In this document: piece after piece, positions 9,815-18,444 of the stretch
Layout: each line of letters opens with the position of its first letter
How positions within the stretch are numbered: the stretch's first letter is position 1
NCBI GenBank assembly: GCA_003427395.1
Contig: BFEA01000935.1
Location: forward strand, 17,133 to 39,458
From: Chara braunii
Taxonomy: Eukaryota; Streptophyta; Charophyceae; Charales; Characeae
Length of the DNA stretch: 22,326 nucleotides
Reading direction: 5' to 3'
Notes under the pieces: model-generated
Database searches by the model: none
What the model was told of the DNA's origin: nothing
Seen by the model: the letters and a program-made list of their open reading frames with translations, nothing else
Translations under genes and position numbers: made by a program

Positions 9815-9992
9815 GGAGAGGCAGAGGGAGAGAAAAAGACGAGGGCGAGAGAGACAGGCTGGAAACGACGGTGGACGGGTGACACTTTTTTCTTTCGACA
9901 TTTTCGTAGAATTTGGGAGTTGTGATCACCCGGATCAGGCCTTCAAAAAAGTGTCTCTTTTCTTTTTTTCTTTCATTTTCTTGTTATTCTCG
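9321..9992 (+). repeat. Large tandem duplication, unit 1 (672 bp)
   Basis: Starts at ACGGCCTCCAAGGCCA and ends with TTTTCTTGTTATTCTCG just before the same start recurs at 9993. The order inside is a conserved 250-bp left part (CGGGCAGGAAGACCAGCG, TCTACTGGTTTGATCCGG, GGTTTCCTGAGCTGATTG), a (GA)n tract, GAGAGAAAAAGACGAGGGCG, TTTCGACATTTTCGTAGAA, then AAGTGTCTCTTTTC and a T-rich end. Relative to unit 2 it has a 6-bp insertion near 9504, one G fewer near 9473, and a far longer GA tract. Confidence 0.92.
9639..9812. repeat. (GA)n microsatellite, 174 bp, with one undetermined base
   Basis: Pure GA dinucleotides with a single N at 9726. The N lies mid-tract and is probably an unresolved base or an assembly join, so the true length is uncertain. 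Frames read across it are repeat artefacts. Confidence 0.97.
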
Positions 9993-10497
9993 ACGGCCTC
10001 CAAGGCCAACAGCACGGAAGCCCTTCATTGTCGCTGTGCAAGATAGCGGGTCTCGACGGGTTGGGTTGTGCATTCTCAGGCAGGAAGACCAGCGACGACG
10101 CAAGGGGAAGGAGACCGATGTGGTGGTCGCTTACGACGATGGGGAAAGGGTCTACTGGTTTGATCCGGTACCGACGTTCTCCCGGTTTCCTGAGCTGATT
10201 GAGACCTTATTGGATCCAGACCTTCGCCTTCTTGGGCCCAGAGAGTAAGAGAGAGTGATATATAGAGAGAGAGAGAAAGAGAAAGGAGGGAGGAACAGGG
10301 AGAGAGAGAGAGAGAGAGAGTAAGGAAGGAGCGGCAGAGGGAGAGAAAAAGACGAGGGCGAGAGAGACAGAGGGTGGAAAAGATGGCGAACGGGGTGGCA
10401 CTTTTCTTTCGACATTTTCGTAGAAGTTGGGAGCCGGGATCAGGGCTTCGGAAAAGTGTCTCTTTTCTTTTTTTCTTTCATTTTCTTGTTATTATCT
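9993..10497 (+). repeat. Large tandem duplication, unit 2 (505 bp)
   Basis: Second copy of 9321-9992, in the same order and orientation. It is shorter mainly because its (GA)n tract is about 22 bp (10299-10320). The right end is TTTCTTGTTATTATC. Confidence 0.92.
10107..10248 (+). other. Short open frame conserved between duplication units
   Basis: In unit 2 the frame that ends with TAA at 10246-10248 is open back to 9913. Its last 45 codons include V-Y-W-F-D-P-V-P-T-F and R-F-P-E-L-I-E-T-L-L-D-P-D-L-R-L-L. Unit 1 carries the same peptide end (to 9581) with an in-frame two-residue insertion. In the last part, two of three base differences are silent, and one changes Gly to Glu. The N-terminal side is in a different frame in unit 1. 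No family is recognised; it may be a remnant of a repeat-encoded protein. Confidence 0.3.
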
Positions 10498-10939
10498 TCT
10501 CCTTTTCCTTTTTGCTAACTCAGAAAAGGGGTGCGTCTGCTTTGAGCCGCCGGGTCCGACTTCTGTTTTGGGTCTGAGAACGTGAAAAGTCGCTGGCCCC
10601 GGAGATGCCCGGGTCTGGATACGGACTGCACAAAAAAAAAAAAAGAGAAAGGGGGCTAGCAAAACTTTGGGTGAGGGTTGGTTCTGCAGGGTGCGGCAAG
10701 CAAAAAGGGGGGAGCAGGTTGTCCCTAGTTGCTAGGAGCTGTGTCACGGTAGGAGCTTGATTTGCAGTCGCGGGGTGTGCGAGGGGCGGGCGAGCGCAGA
10801 TCTCAACCAGGTTCGTGGAGGGCTAACTACTACACCTCTTAAACGTCCACTCCCTGGCTGACAGAATGGTGTCGTTGCCGGGGATGGGCTTCCTCTAACA
10901 GCCTCGGCTGGCCCAAGGAACGAATGGGCAAAGAGGAGT
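10498..10939. other. Unassigned stretch
   Basis: Begins T-rich (TTCTCCTTTTCCTTTTTGC), carries an A13 run at about 10632, then G-rich DNA. No coding or RNA gene signal was recognised. Confidence 0.3.
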
Positions 10940-11060
10940 AGTGTGACAGGGAGTGGCATGTACAACGAGCAGCGACAAGTGTGACAGGTGCCAACGAGTG
11001 TGACCCGCGGGCGCCAGTGTGACGGATGGTGGCGACGGTGAGATGGGGACGAGTGTGACG
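10940..11060. repeat. AGTGTGAC repeat with 19-bp phasing
   Basis: AGTGTGAC occurs at 10940, 10978, 10997, 11016 and 11052. Spacings are 38, 19, 19 and 36 bp, that is, one or about two turns of a 19-bp unit. The bases between are variable but often contain CAACG or GCGAC. A small degenerate minisatellite. Confidence 0.75.
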
Positions 11061-11106
11061 AAAGGCAACAAGGGGTGTTTTCAACTTTTACAACACTTCG
11101 GGCCCT

Positions 11107-11847
11107 TTGTCTATGGCTGTCGGGTTTTGGCCTCGAGTACGGACCCCACCTCCCTTTGTTATTGGGGTAATTTTGGGGGAGGGTGAAAAGGGCTTGTTGT
11201 TTTGCAGGTCCGTGCCAGCCCTGCTTGCGACTCCAAGAATCCAGGTCAGATCTCCTTGGGGTTTTGTTTTTTTTTGGTGTGTTTTATTTTCAAAACAGGT
11301 GGAAAAAGAGGGAAAAAGTTTTTTGCTTTCTGATTGTGTGGATTGAATGAGGATAAAAATTAATAAAAGAAAGGGGGTTGTTTCGCAGGAGAATCAGGTC
11401 ATTGGGTCGGCACGTGGGGAGGAAGCAAGCAACCTTGGGGGAAGGGTCTTTCAGAGGGAACCTGGGATACCTTCCGTGTGGGATCCAAGGGGTTTTATTC
11501 CGAGGGAAAGGGCCTTACCTATCATCCTCGACCCTCAGGGACTGACAACATGACCCGTGGTAACAGAGAGAGAAGGAACGGGTTTGGTAGGATTGGTTGT
11601 CTCTGGTCCGGAAGAGAGAGGTGCCGCCCAAAGGGCCGGCTCTAGAGTAGAAGTTCCCCCACCTCAAGTCGAGAGAAGCGAGGGAAGGGTGTCAATTCAA
11701 GAAGGGTGTTCGCGAAGGGACGGCGTTTGGGAAGTTGAGAGTGTGACGAGCGAGGGTTCGGAGGCCGGGTCCTGGGTGGACCGCTGCCTTGTTGATTTCT
11801 CGGATTCGGAATTAGGGGATTATTGGTACTTCGATAACGAATATTAA
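11107..11847 (+). pseudogene. Unknown protein frame with two internal stops
   Basis: One frame is open from 11107 to a TAA at 11845-11847 except for TGA at 11344-11346 and TGA at 11551-11553, about 247 codons in all. The middle has P-G-I-P-S-V-W-D-P-R-G-F-I-P-R-E-R and the end is acidic and aromatic (D-S-E-L-G-D-Y-W-Y-F-D-N-E-Y). I do not recognise it. It lies at the left end of the + strand ORF series and may be its first, poorly preserved member, though I could not align the common motifs to it. The sequence GCAGGTCCGTGCC at about 11205 shows that a spliced reading is also possible. Confidence 0.35.
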
Positions 11848-12134
11848 TTGCAGGGTTAGTAGGGAACATAGGGCACAAGTGTGTGACTACGGTCCGACTC
11901 CGGGGTGAGGGTTGCCACCTTTCCTTGAGGATAACTTGTGCTCGTGGCTAGCCGCTATACTTGAAAGCGGGAGGACCTCTCGACAGAGGAGGACAGGGGG
12001 GTAGCCTGGTGAGACGGCGTTCCTCCACTGGTCCATTTGATCCCCTCAAGCTCACAAACCCCTTCTTCTTTTAGGGTAGGGGTGATTTCTCGTGAATCCC
12101 GAGCTATAAAGAGTAAGAGAAGGGGACTAAATCT
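11848..12134 (+). other. Spacer before the ORF at 12135
   Basis: No coding frame. A pyrimidine-rich CCCCTTCTTCTTTTAG followed by GGTAGGGG near 12060 resembles a 3' splice site, and GAGCTATAAAGAG at about 12101 contains a TATAAA word about 30 bases upstream of the ATG. Either could belong to a promoter or leader; neither is proven. Confidence 0.3.
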
Positions 12135-12452
12135 ATGAGCTTGAGGATTCTAGAGGTTGAGCCAGCTGGGGTCAGTGTGGGTAGTTACCGGGGGCAAGAC
12201 GTGTGGTGTTACACCTTTTTTTTATGGGTAGGGGACTTTGACATAGCTCTCTATGTAGAGGAGGGGTCAGATCAAGGGGGAAATTCCCTACGTAGCCGGG
12301 AAGAAGCGGTCGGTCATTCACGATTGGAAAGGGAACTATTGGGGAGTTACAAGGTCAAGTATTTCTACCCGCTAGGGTACCGAACTTATGCGCAAGGCGC
12401 ACAACCGACGCCAATAATACCTGACGCCGATCTTGACGGGTTGGACAATTGA
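12135..12452 (+). CDS. Unknown 105-residue ORF, likely array-family fragment
   Basis: ATG to TGA, 105 codons. Residues about 17-42 (S-Y-R-G-Q-D-V-W then C-Y-T-F-F-L-W-V-G-D-F-D-I-A-L-Y-V) resemble the beta-type core of the downstream ORF family, where Y-R-G-K-A-F-I-R-L-T-V-S sits at the same place. The frame continues past the TGA for 20 codons to a TAG, and then an ATG opens the small ORF at 12519. The helical C-terminal half found in other members is absent or unrecognisable. It is probably a truncated copy; function unknown. Confidence 0.4.
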   Translation: MSLRILEVEPAGVSVGSYRGQDVWCYTFFLWVGDFDIALYVEEGSDQGGNSLRSREEAVGHSRLERELLGSYKVKYFYPLGYRTYAQGAQPTPIIPDADLDGLDN

Positions 12453-12518
12453 AAGGTATTAGTGGCAATCATCGAAGAGGTAGTTCAAAGGCAGGCTGGC
12501 GGAGAAGAAAGGTAGGGC

Positions 12519-12677
12519 ATGGTTAGAATCGTAGAGGAAACAGAAAACGGCAGGTTTAAAATCGAAAGGGCCGACCTCCGTAAGGAGCGAGAGGGTTTCA
12601 CCGTCCTCTTGGACCATCGCACCGAAAGAGACTTGGTCGGGCACGAGAGGGGTATTGTGACGAACCACTTTCTGTAA
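12519..12677 (+). CDS. Unknown 52-residue ORF, possible array-family N-terminus
   Basis: ATG to TAA in the same frame as 12135-12452. It opens M-V-R-I-V-E-E-T-E-N-G, comparable to M-V-K-F-I-L-R at 16287 and M-I-K-K-I at 17021. If so it is the N-terminal piece of a copy whose remainder was lost where unrelated DNA begins near 12.7 kb. It is short and highly charged, so it may also be a chance frame. Confidence 0.25.
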   Translation: MVRIVEETENGRFKIERADLRKEREGFTVLLDHRTERDLVGHERGIVTNHFL

Positions 12678-14346
12678 CGCGCGATTTTCTGCGCGGTTGC
12701 AACGAGGGGTCCTAAGCTGGGAAGATTGGGCCAACTACGGGAAATCGGGATCGGTGGAAAATTGCATCAGTGTCCTCGCTTTTTCGACCTTTTCGTCGCT
12801 TCTTTTCCGAATGGCTGGGCACGGAGCTGGGTGTGTCTTGGGACGACCGGTTGATTGATTGGTCGGATGGATGTCTGGCGCGTCGCCGCACGCGCGCGCG
12901 ATTGATAAAAGTTGACGTCGTTTCTTTCGGTTTGGTTTCAATCTTTTGGGCGCGGACATCGCGCGGGAAAATTCTTTCGTTCTTTTTGAATTTCCTTTTG
13001 AATCTTTTTCGAATTTTGTCGAGCCCCAATGACTCTCGGAATTTCGGACTTTCCTTCTGGAATTTGTGCTTTTTGCTTTTTCGCATTAGATAGGAATTTA
13101 GGAATTCAGTAATTAGGATTTTTCCTGCTGCACGGCGCCTTTTGTCCACGCGCTTCTTCATGCGGCCGCAACGGTATTCTGATCAGTGGGCACCCTTAAT
13201 CGTGCGTGTAACTGTAATTTTGGGTGGGTGCCATTGTAACTATATCTTTCTTCTTGCGCTCCGTCTCTCCCGCCCTCCCTCTCTTTCTTTTGCTGAAATT
13301 TTTGTAAGCCGCGGTTTGCATGCTCGGATCGATGCGTGGAGAAGGGTTACGTCCCCCACGCCGCGGCCGATCATGCAGAACGCAGGCGCTCCCTCTCTAA
13401 TCCCCACTCTAAGTCCTGGTAATCCCGTGTTCTTCGCGCATGCATGCACGCTATAAAATTCGGTTGCGCGATTAGTCAGCTCTGTTAACCCGTTGTTGGA
13501 AGCTCGGGGTTGCGCGATCAGGAAGGGTCGGCACACGAGCGAAGTAAGAGGTGAGTAGAGTAGGAGTTGGGCGACCCGACGGGCTGGTGCCGAACGCGCG
13601 GGATTGACATGGGCCACGACGGACTTTGGGCACGGGCGAATCCGACGGGTGCGGGAGGACTAAGCGGGGTGACAACTTCGTGGGTTGGTGCGTGACGACG
13701 GACTGTCCGCATCGGAGAGAGAGAGAGAAGGAGAGAGTTGAGATCGATGGACGTGGATTTGCTGTTTCTTTGTCTCTTCCCCCTCTTCATCTGTGTACAT
13801 ACATTTTGATTGCGGCTCCAGGCGGTTTGCCCGTTCTTATTTTCGTTTCGGCTCTCTAAAATTTGGACTTGGGTCTTTTGCTCACACTTGTCTTTGCTAT
13901 GTCCGTCCTGATTGCATTATGTGTATGATTATCGAATGTATGGATGTGTGGACGCTATGCCTGCTTGTCTATCTTTTTGCTGAGAATCCCGGTCCTTGCC
14001 TTTTGTTTGTGTCGAACCTTTGCCCACACCTGATGCGGCTGTAGATGGGATAAGAATCTGACCCCGATAGCGATTTTGTTCTCGTTTTTGCTTATCTCCC
14101 GATGAGGGTTGTGATATGGTTACATCTGGCATAATCGAAACTCCCGAAGCAATTAGACGATCCGAAGCCTGGCCCCGCGATCGCCGCGCGAGAACACGTG
14201 TAAACGCGATCCGAGTCGCGCCCTTACACGCGTTCCTGTGCGTCGACTCGCTCACCTAAAAAGATTCACGGCGGGACCGTCATCCTGTACAAGCACGCTG
14301 AGGCGCCACTGACGCTTCCTGCCCTGCACGTGCTTGTGCGCGGTGA
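12678..14346. other. Unrelated DNA interrupting the ORF series
   Basis: Composition changes at about 12.75 kb to T-rich and CpG-rich DNA (TTTTCGAATTTTGTCGAGC, CGCACGCGCGCGCG). No convincing gene. A core-promoter-like site lies at 13439-13458. Frames at 12770-13093, 13626-13859 and 13793-14044 have no recognised domain. The run GAGAGAGAGAGAAGGAGAGAG lies at about 13717. It may be an insertion into the array, since family members lie on both sides. Confidence 0.4.
13439..13458 (+). promoter_or_regulatory. Possible core promoter: RY motif and TATA box
   Basis: CATGCATG (13439-13446), an RY-type element known from plant promoters, is followed 5 bases later by TATAAAA (13452-13458). GGTTGCGCGATNAG then occurs twice (about 13463 and 13507), near where transcription would start. 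No clear coding sequence follows, so this may be a dead or transposon promoter. Confidence 0.35.
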
Positions 14347-14643
14347 CGATATCCCGACCCGAGCTATCCCATCGACGATGATACCGTGACGCGATCTTGG
14401 AGCTCAGACTCGTCCTACGACCCGGACTATTTCACCCCTTGGATAAACGAGCTCATAAGGACGCGATACCCCTGTCACACGGAGAATCGACTATGTCCGC
14501 GGGAATTCCACTGCGCCACCTCTAGCGACCCTCGGTGCTCTGATTTCCCTTCCCCCGACCACACCTACTACATCACCCACCCGGGATTCGTTGTCATCAC
14601 CACCAGTTTCCCTCCTTTCCGCCTTCTTCTCCCGTATCATTAG
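14347..14643 (+). other. Unknown open frame of about 98 codons, no ATG
   Basis: Open from the codon after a TGA (14344-14346) to a TAG at 14641-14643. The peptide has balanced composition with S-S-Y-D-P-D-Y-F-T-P-W-I-N-E-L-I-R and several cysteines and tyrosines, more protein-like than neighbouring frames, but no family is recognised and no ATG is in frame. A neighbouring frame upstream (about 14270-14386) is also open, so a frameshifted or spliced reading is possible. Confidence 0.25.
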
Positions 14644-15029
14644 CTTAGTGTCGTTCCGTGGCCGGCCATAGCCCCCTATTGGCCCAGTACATTTTGCGTG
14701 AACTGCCGATGCAGCGGAGAACAGAGAACTTTGGAGCTCCGGAGGCCCAACCCAGGTACGCGGCGGCCTGCGCCACGTGGCGGTCCCCGACGGCCTAACT
14801 TTTCAGGACCGCCTCCACCGCGGAGGGATTTCCTCGTAACTCGTCGCCCACTGTGTCCCGGCCCCTTCGGGCCGTAAGACCCTTGCGCGCGCGCCCCTCA
14901 TTCGCCTAATTGGATTCATACCCCTAACACTCCCCCACTTTCCCAAAAATCCTTGGCACACCCCTTTTTGCACTTCCAGGCCCACATCCCACTCCGATCA
15001 GGAAGTCGCGCTGGGCGTGAGGTTGGGCG
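14644..15029. other. GC-rich spacer with palindromes
   Basis: Contains the 12-bp perfect palindrome CGCCACGTGGCG (14771-14782, with a G-box core CACGTG) and TGGCCGGCCA at about 14659. No coding sequence recognised. Confidence 0.4.
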
Positions 15030-15627
15030 TCACAGTATTGAACTCGAAAAAGGGTTTTTTTTTTGGACTCGGTTCGCTGTAGGAATTTGGGACGGAGATC
15101 AGTGGACCAAAACTAGGCCTAGGAATACGAGGAGATTTGGACGAGCTGAAGTTCACGCTGAAGGAACGATTTACTTAAGGCAGGGGGCTTGGGTAGACTA
15201 CGTCGTCCATTGGATTTTGGGGTGGCTTCAGACGCATCATTGGGAGGTCCGTGCAAGACCTGTCTTGAGACGGATTTCTTAGCAAGCGCCTCTTCAATAC
15301 CGACTTCCGATCCGTTTTCGAGTGACTTGTGCTCAAGACGGGAATACCCCCGAGCTACAAGTTGTCCAAGCCACCTTCCCATCGTACGTCTTCAGGAGAG
15401 TGTGCGGGAAAGGGGACGCCTACGAGAAGGTTGTGAGGTCGATAAGGGGATTGTCCTTTAGATCCCTCCATTGGTACTTGACATATTGTGTGGACAACCG
15501 AGTATCGTACGCTGATCGGATACGGGAAAATATCTCCTTGGACTCGGAGAGAGATCGTGAAGGAGGAAGGGATTACCGCTATCAAAGAGTTTTTGGGGTG
15601 CTGCAAAACATGTTCTATGATGAATAG
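15030..15627 (+). pseudogene. Array ORF family member C, one internal stop
   Basis: One frame runs to a TAG at 15625-15627, interrupted only by a TAG at 15280-15282. After the stop the core strand I-R-F-R-V-T-C-A-Q-D-G-N matches I-R-L-T-V-S-N-E-G-D of member F. The C-terminal half has L-H-W-Y-L-T-Y-C-V-D-N-R-V-S, the same motif as L-F-W-L-Y-T-R-C-V-D-V-G-V-P in member E. No ATG is evident at the left end, so the start is lost or upstream. The family is not recognised; function unknown. Confidence 0.55.
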
Positions 15628-16286
15628 TTTATTTCGACAGGTACCTTGGGGGCTTCGTTAGGTCGGACTTAACGGGACAAGGACTCGTGTCTTGGTCCTC
15701 GGGAACGAAGAAGTTCCTGACTGGAGGAGGTTAGAAAGTGGAGAGGTCACCGCTTGGGGTGTGGATAGAGTCGACAGAGGCGCGAAGGAAAGAAGCAACT
15801 GCGAAGGAGGCAAAATTATATTTTAGTGTTACTTCGGTAAATTTCATCGAGCGAGCCTTGTGGACTAAGATCGTGGTACCCCTGGTCTTACGTCAAGGGG
15901 GTGGGCTGGACTCGTTGCTCGAAGAAGCCAAGGGAGTAAGGAAGAGGTGGATAGATAGGGACTTACGAGGGGTTGGGTTTGTGGCGAGGGAGAGGTTCAC
16001 CCGCAAGGGAGAATTTCCACGAGCCGGTTATCCAGTAACCAAAAGTACGCCGTGTTTTGTGCTCTTGGTAGAAATTGAGGAAGGGATATTGAGGCTCTTA
16101 GAGAGAGGAAGGAGGTTAGGTTTGGCCTTCGGAGTGTTGTGGTTACTCTACACCCACTGTGTTCACCACGGAGTCCCTTTTCGTCGTAAGCTTTGGGGGA
16201 TATATAGGAGGCTTTGGTCTCTCGAAAAGGCCTTTTCGCTCAGTCTTGAGGGATATCACGAGTGGGTATTCAAGATGGCAAGGTAA
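15624..16286 (+). pseudogene. Array ORF family member D
   Basis: One frame is open from 15624 to a TAA at 16284-16286 apart from a TAG at 15732-15734. The uninterrupted part is about 183 codons without a clear ATG start. The core is A-K-L-Y-F-S-V-T-S-V, then A-L-W-T-K-I-V-V. The helical part reads I-L-R-L-L-E-R-G-R-R-L-G, then L-W-L-L-Y-T-H-C-V-H-H-G-V-P, then R-K-L-W-G-I-Y-R-R-L. It overlaps the end of member C by four bases and abuts member E (TAAATG). Either the start codon is lost or translation depended on an upstream ORF. Function unknown. Confidence 0.6.
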
Positions 16287-17024
16287 ATGGTGAAGTTCAT
16301 CCTTAGGATTGGAGGGACTGTGGAGTCGGTAGAGGCCAACGGAGAAGGAGGGATCTTGATTCCAGGGGACCCGCATGTGACCCCGTATTAGATGAGTGTT
16401 GAGAAGGGAGGGGTGATCAAAGAGGGCGCTGACGTGTGGGTTAGGGCGCGTCGATCGACGTGGAAGGAAGGAGTGCAAAAAGGTGGTCCGCCACATATCG
16501 ACAGTTTCCTTGAGATACATGTGACAGTTGTTTTGAACGACGATTCCTTGACCGCGGTCTGGAGAGGCTTGGTGATCGGCCGAGAAGTACATACCAGTTA
16601 CCGAGAGTCCGCAAGGAAGGTGGCAAACGACTTGGTCTTAGGAGATTACGAGGAAGGGACTTCTGAGTCGTGGACGTTGGTATTGTTCGGTGAACCGGGC
16701 GAGGTCCCCCGTGCCTCGAAGGTCCTCCACGCAATCTTGCCCGACCTTTTGGTGCGAACACTCTTGCGAGATTCAGAGGAAAGGATCATAGAGGTACTTC
16801 GGTCCGCCCGTCAATCAGGAATCTGGGGGCTAGGGTTGTTCTGGCTCTACACACGGTGTGTCGACGTGGGGGTACCAGCGAAGAGATAATTAGTTGGGAT
16901 TTTGGAGCGGCTGAGGGAGTTCGAAGGAGTGAGGGTGCACGTCGTCAACGTCCCCAACGCTCGCATATTTGGAGAGGAGCAAGCGACAAACCGAAGGGGG
17001 TACGAGCCTCGTAAGGGATTATGA
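16287..17024 (+). pseudogene. Array ORF family member E, two internal stops
   Basis: ATG at 16287 lies directly after the TAA of member D. The frame runs to a TGA at 17022-17024, interrupted by TAG at 16389-16391 and TAA at 16887-16889, 245 codons in all. The core is F-L-E-I-H-V-T-V-V-L-N-D-D-S-L-T. The helical part has I-I-E-V-L-R-S-A-R-Q-S-G, L-F-W-L-Y-T-R-C-V-D-V-G-V-P and, after the TAA, L-V-G-I-L-E-R-L-R-E-F-E-G, which aligns with the matching part of member D (L-W-G-I-Y-R-R-L). So the frame after the stop is genuine former coding sequence. It overlaps the ATG of member F (ATGA). Confidence 0.6.
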
Positions 17025-17772
17025 TAAAAAAAATTCAAGGGTCATGTTGGGCCTCTATACACCTTGTAGAAGAAGAAGGGGGAATTTGTCGGGTCACCCT
17101 CCCAAAATCAGGCTTAGCTGTTATCCCTCGCACTCATTGGGTTCAAAGGGAAGAAGTTGAGACCTATCGTGGCAAGGCATTCATCCGTCTGACTGTAAGC
17201 AACGAAGGTGATTTGCTGGTAGGACGAGCAAAAATCTTCCTTTCAAAAGAGGGGCTTGTAGAAGCGGTTTTGAGTTTGAAGTAGGGGAAAGATCCTCTTT
17301 GGCACGAGCAGCCCGTAAGGACCAGGTTATAGGAGCTAGTTAATGAGGTAGAGTTGCTAAGGGAATGCCGAATAGCATACCAGGTGATGTACGCTGGGCT
17401 TAAGGAGGTGTCGTATTTTGTTACTAGCTGCCCGATGGAAGTACCCGGATTCATCTTCGAAAGGATCTACCCCTCCGAGATGGTTAAAAAGCGTTGGAGA
17501 GGAAGGTCACGGTCCTAAATCAGTTTCGCTTTACGGAATCAGACTTGCATGCCCTCTTAACGTGGTGTCTTCAAAACCCGAGTCATAACGACTGGTCGTG
17601 GCTAAACAACCTCGGGTACACATTTGAAGGTTGGGGCCAACAAGTGAGGGACTCGACAGTCTCGTGGAGGTACATTGGTGAGATTTGTGAGACTGGGCTA
17701 GAAGGCCTTGACCCTTCGGAGTTCATTCGCATTGCCATTGCATGCAAGCGAAGGAGCATTAGGCATGAGTGA
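17021..17772 (+). pseudogene. Array ORF family member F, two stops and a frameshift
   Basis: ATG at 17021 overlaps the stop of member E. The first 87 codons are intact (to TAG 17282-17284) and contain E-T-Y-R-G-K-A-F-I-R-L-T-V-S-N-E-G-D and R-A-K-I-F-L-S. The frame continues past a second TAG (about 17330) with Y-F-V-T-S-C-P-M-E-V-P-G-F, a diverged form of the T-x-C-V-x-x-G-V-P motif. It then shifts between 17494 and 17519 into the frame ending TGA 17770-17772, which has D-W-S-W-L-N-N-L-G and L-D-P-S-E-F-I-R-I-A-I-A-C-K. Order and residues match member H, its closest relative in the window. Confidence 0.6.
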
Positions 17773-17842
17773 GCCTGACGATCAGGAACTAGCAAGGCTA
17801 AATAGGGTAAGGACGAAACTTTATAGGATCCAAACCCTTTGA
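17765..17842 (+). CDS. Short 25-residue ORF overlapping the end of member F
   Basis: Its ATG lies inside the end of member F (ATGAGTGA). It reads M-S-E-P-D-D-Q-E-L-A-R-L-N-R-V-R-T-K-L-Y before a TGA. The overlap matches the tight arrangement elsewhere in the series. It may be the start of a further, ruined copy; too short to classify. Confidence 0.25.
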   Translation: MSEPDDQELARLNRVRTKLYRIQTL

Positions 17843-18011
17843 TGGGAAAAGTGAAAAAGGGTTAGGCCCGACTCCTTGGCCAGGATAAAGGCACTTGAGA
17901 CGACAACCATCCGGGTCTTTGACGAGCAAAAAGAGGAGCTGCTCTCGGGAGAGAGACAGTCATGAGAGTTAGCCTTACCTCGGGTTCAGTAATTAGGAAC
18001 TAGAGACTTGA
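17843..18011 (+). other. Decayed spacer between members F and G
   Basis: A 38-codon open segment (A-L-E-T-T-T-I-R-V-F-D-E-Q-K-E-E-L) ends at a TGA near 17962. The nucleotide word ACTTGAGACGACNACC occurs here at about 17891 and again at 18006, 115 bp apart, suggesting a small duplication or a degraded module boundary. Confidence 0.3.
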
Positions 18012-18437
18012 GACGACGACCCCGAGGTGGAAGTAGAGGGGGTGGCGGAATTAGCCATAGGACTTCGAGAAAGTCAAGTGTCTAGAGCAGAGAGGGAGTC
18101 TTTTGTGGAGATCCGAAGGCTCGGTCGGTGGAAAAGAAGGTCTTGGACCACGTTAGCTAAATTTTCGATTACCGTAAGTGGGTCAGGAGGAACCCGTTTT
18201 TCGAGAGAGTGGAGAGAGTCACTACTCGAGGTTGAACGGAGGTTTGAGGAAGATGCTAGGGGATTAGGGATCCCACTTGAAGCAATATTACATTTGGTAG
18301 AAGCTCGCTTTTGGGATAGAACGGGAGAATACGAACGAGCTTTGCGACAAATGCTAAACGAGGGAGGTGATGATGCTCAGCGAAGGTGTGAAGATTCATT
18401 AGCCACGACAGGTGAGAGATTGGGCAGGGTAAGATAA
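18012..18437 (+). CDS. Array ORF family member G, start uncertain
   Basis: Open from after a TGA (18009-18011) to a TAA at 18435-18437, about 141 codons with no ATG near the left end (a GTG lies at 18027). The core T-L-A-K-F-S-I-T-V-S-G-S-G-G aligns with A-K-L-Y-F-S-V-T-S-V of member D and I-R-L-T-V-S of member F. The C-terminal part (L-G-I-P-L-E-A-I-L-H-L-V-E-A-R-F-W-D-R-T-G) is helical in character but the cysteine motif is not preserved. The stop is 7 bases before the ATG of member H. Probably a 5'-truncated copy; function unknown. Confidence 0.45.
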   Translation, partial: DDDPEVEVEGVAELAIGLRESQVSRAERESFVEIRRLGRWKRRSWTTLAKFSITVSGSGGTRFSREWRESLLEVERRFEEDARGLGIPLEAILHLVEARFWDRTGEYERALRQMLNEGGDDAQRRCEDSLATTGERLGRVR

Positions 18438-18444
18438 ATCACCG

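Noticed and set aside
9479-9929. Long Ser-Leu and Arg-Glu repeat proteins over the GA tract
   Set aside because: These are translations of a dinucleotide repeat in all frames and contain an unknown base.
13979-13996. E-N-P-G-P in a short + frame, resembling the end of a 2A ribosome-skipping peptide
   Set aside because: The conserved D-V/I-E ahead of N-P-G-P is missing (the frame has L-F-A), and the frame ends soon after with no recognisable downstream protein.
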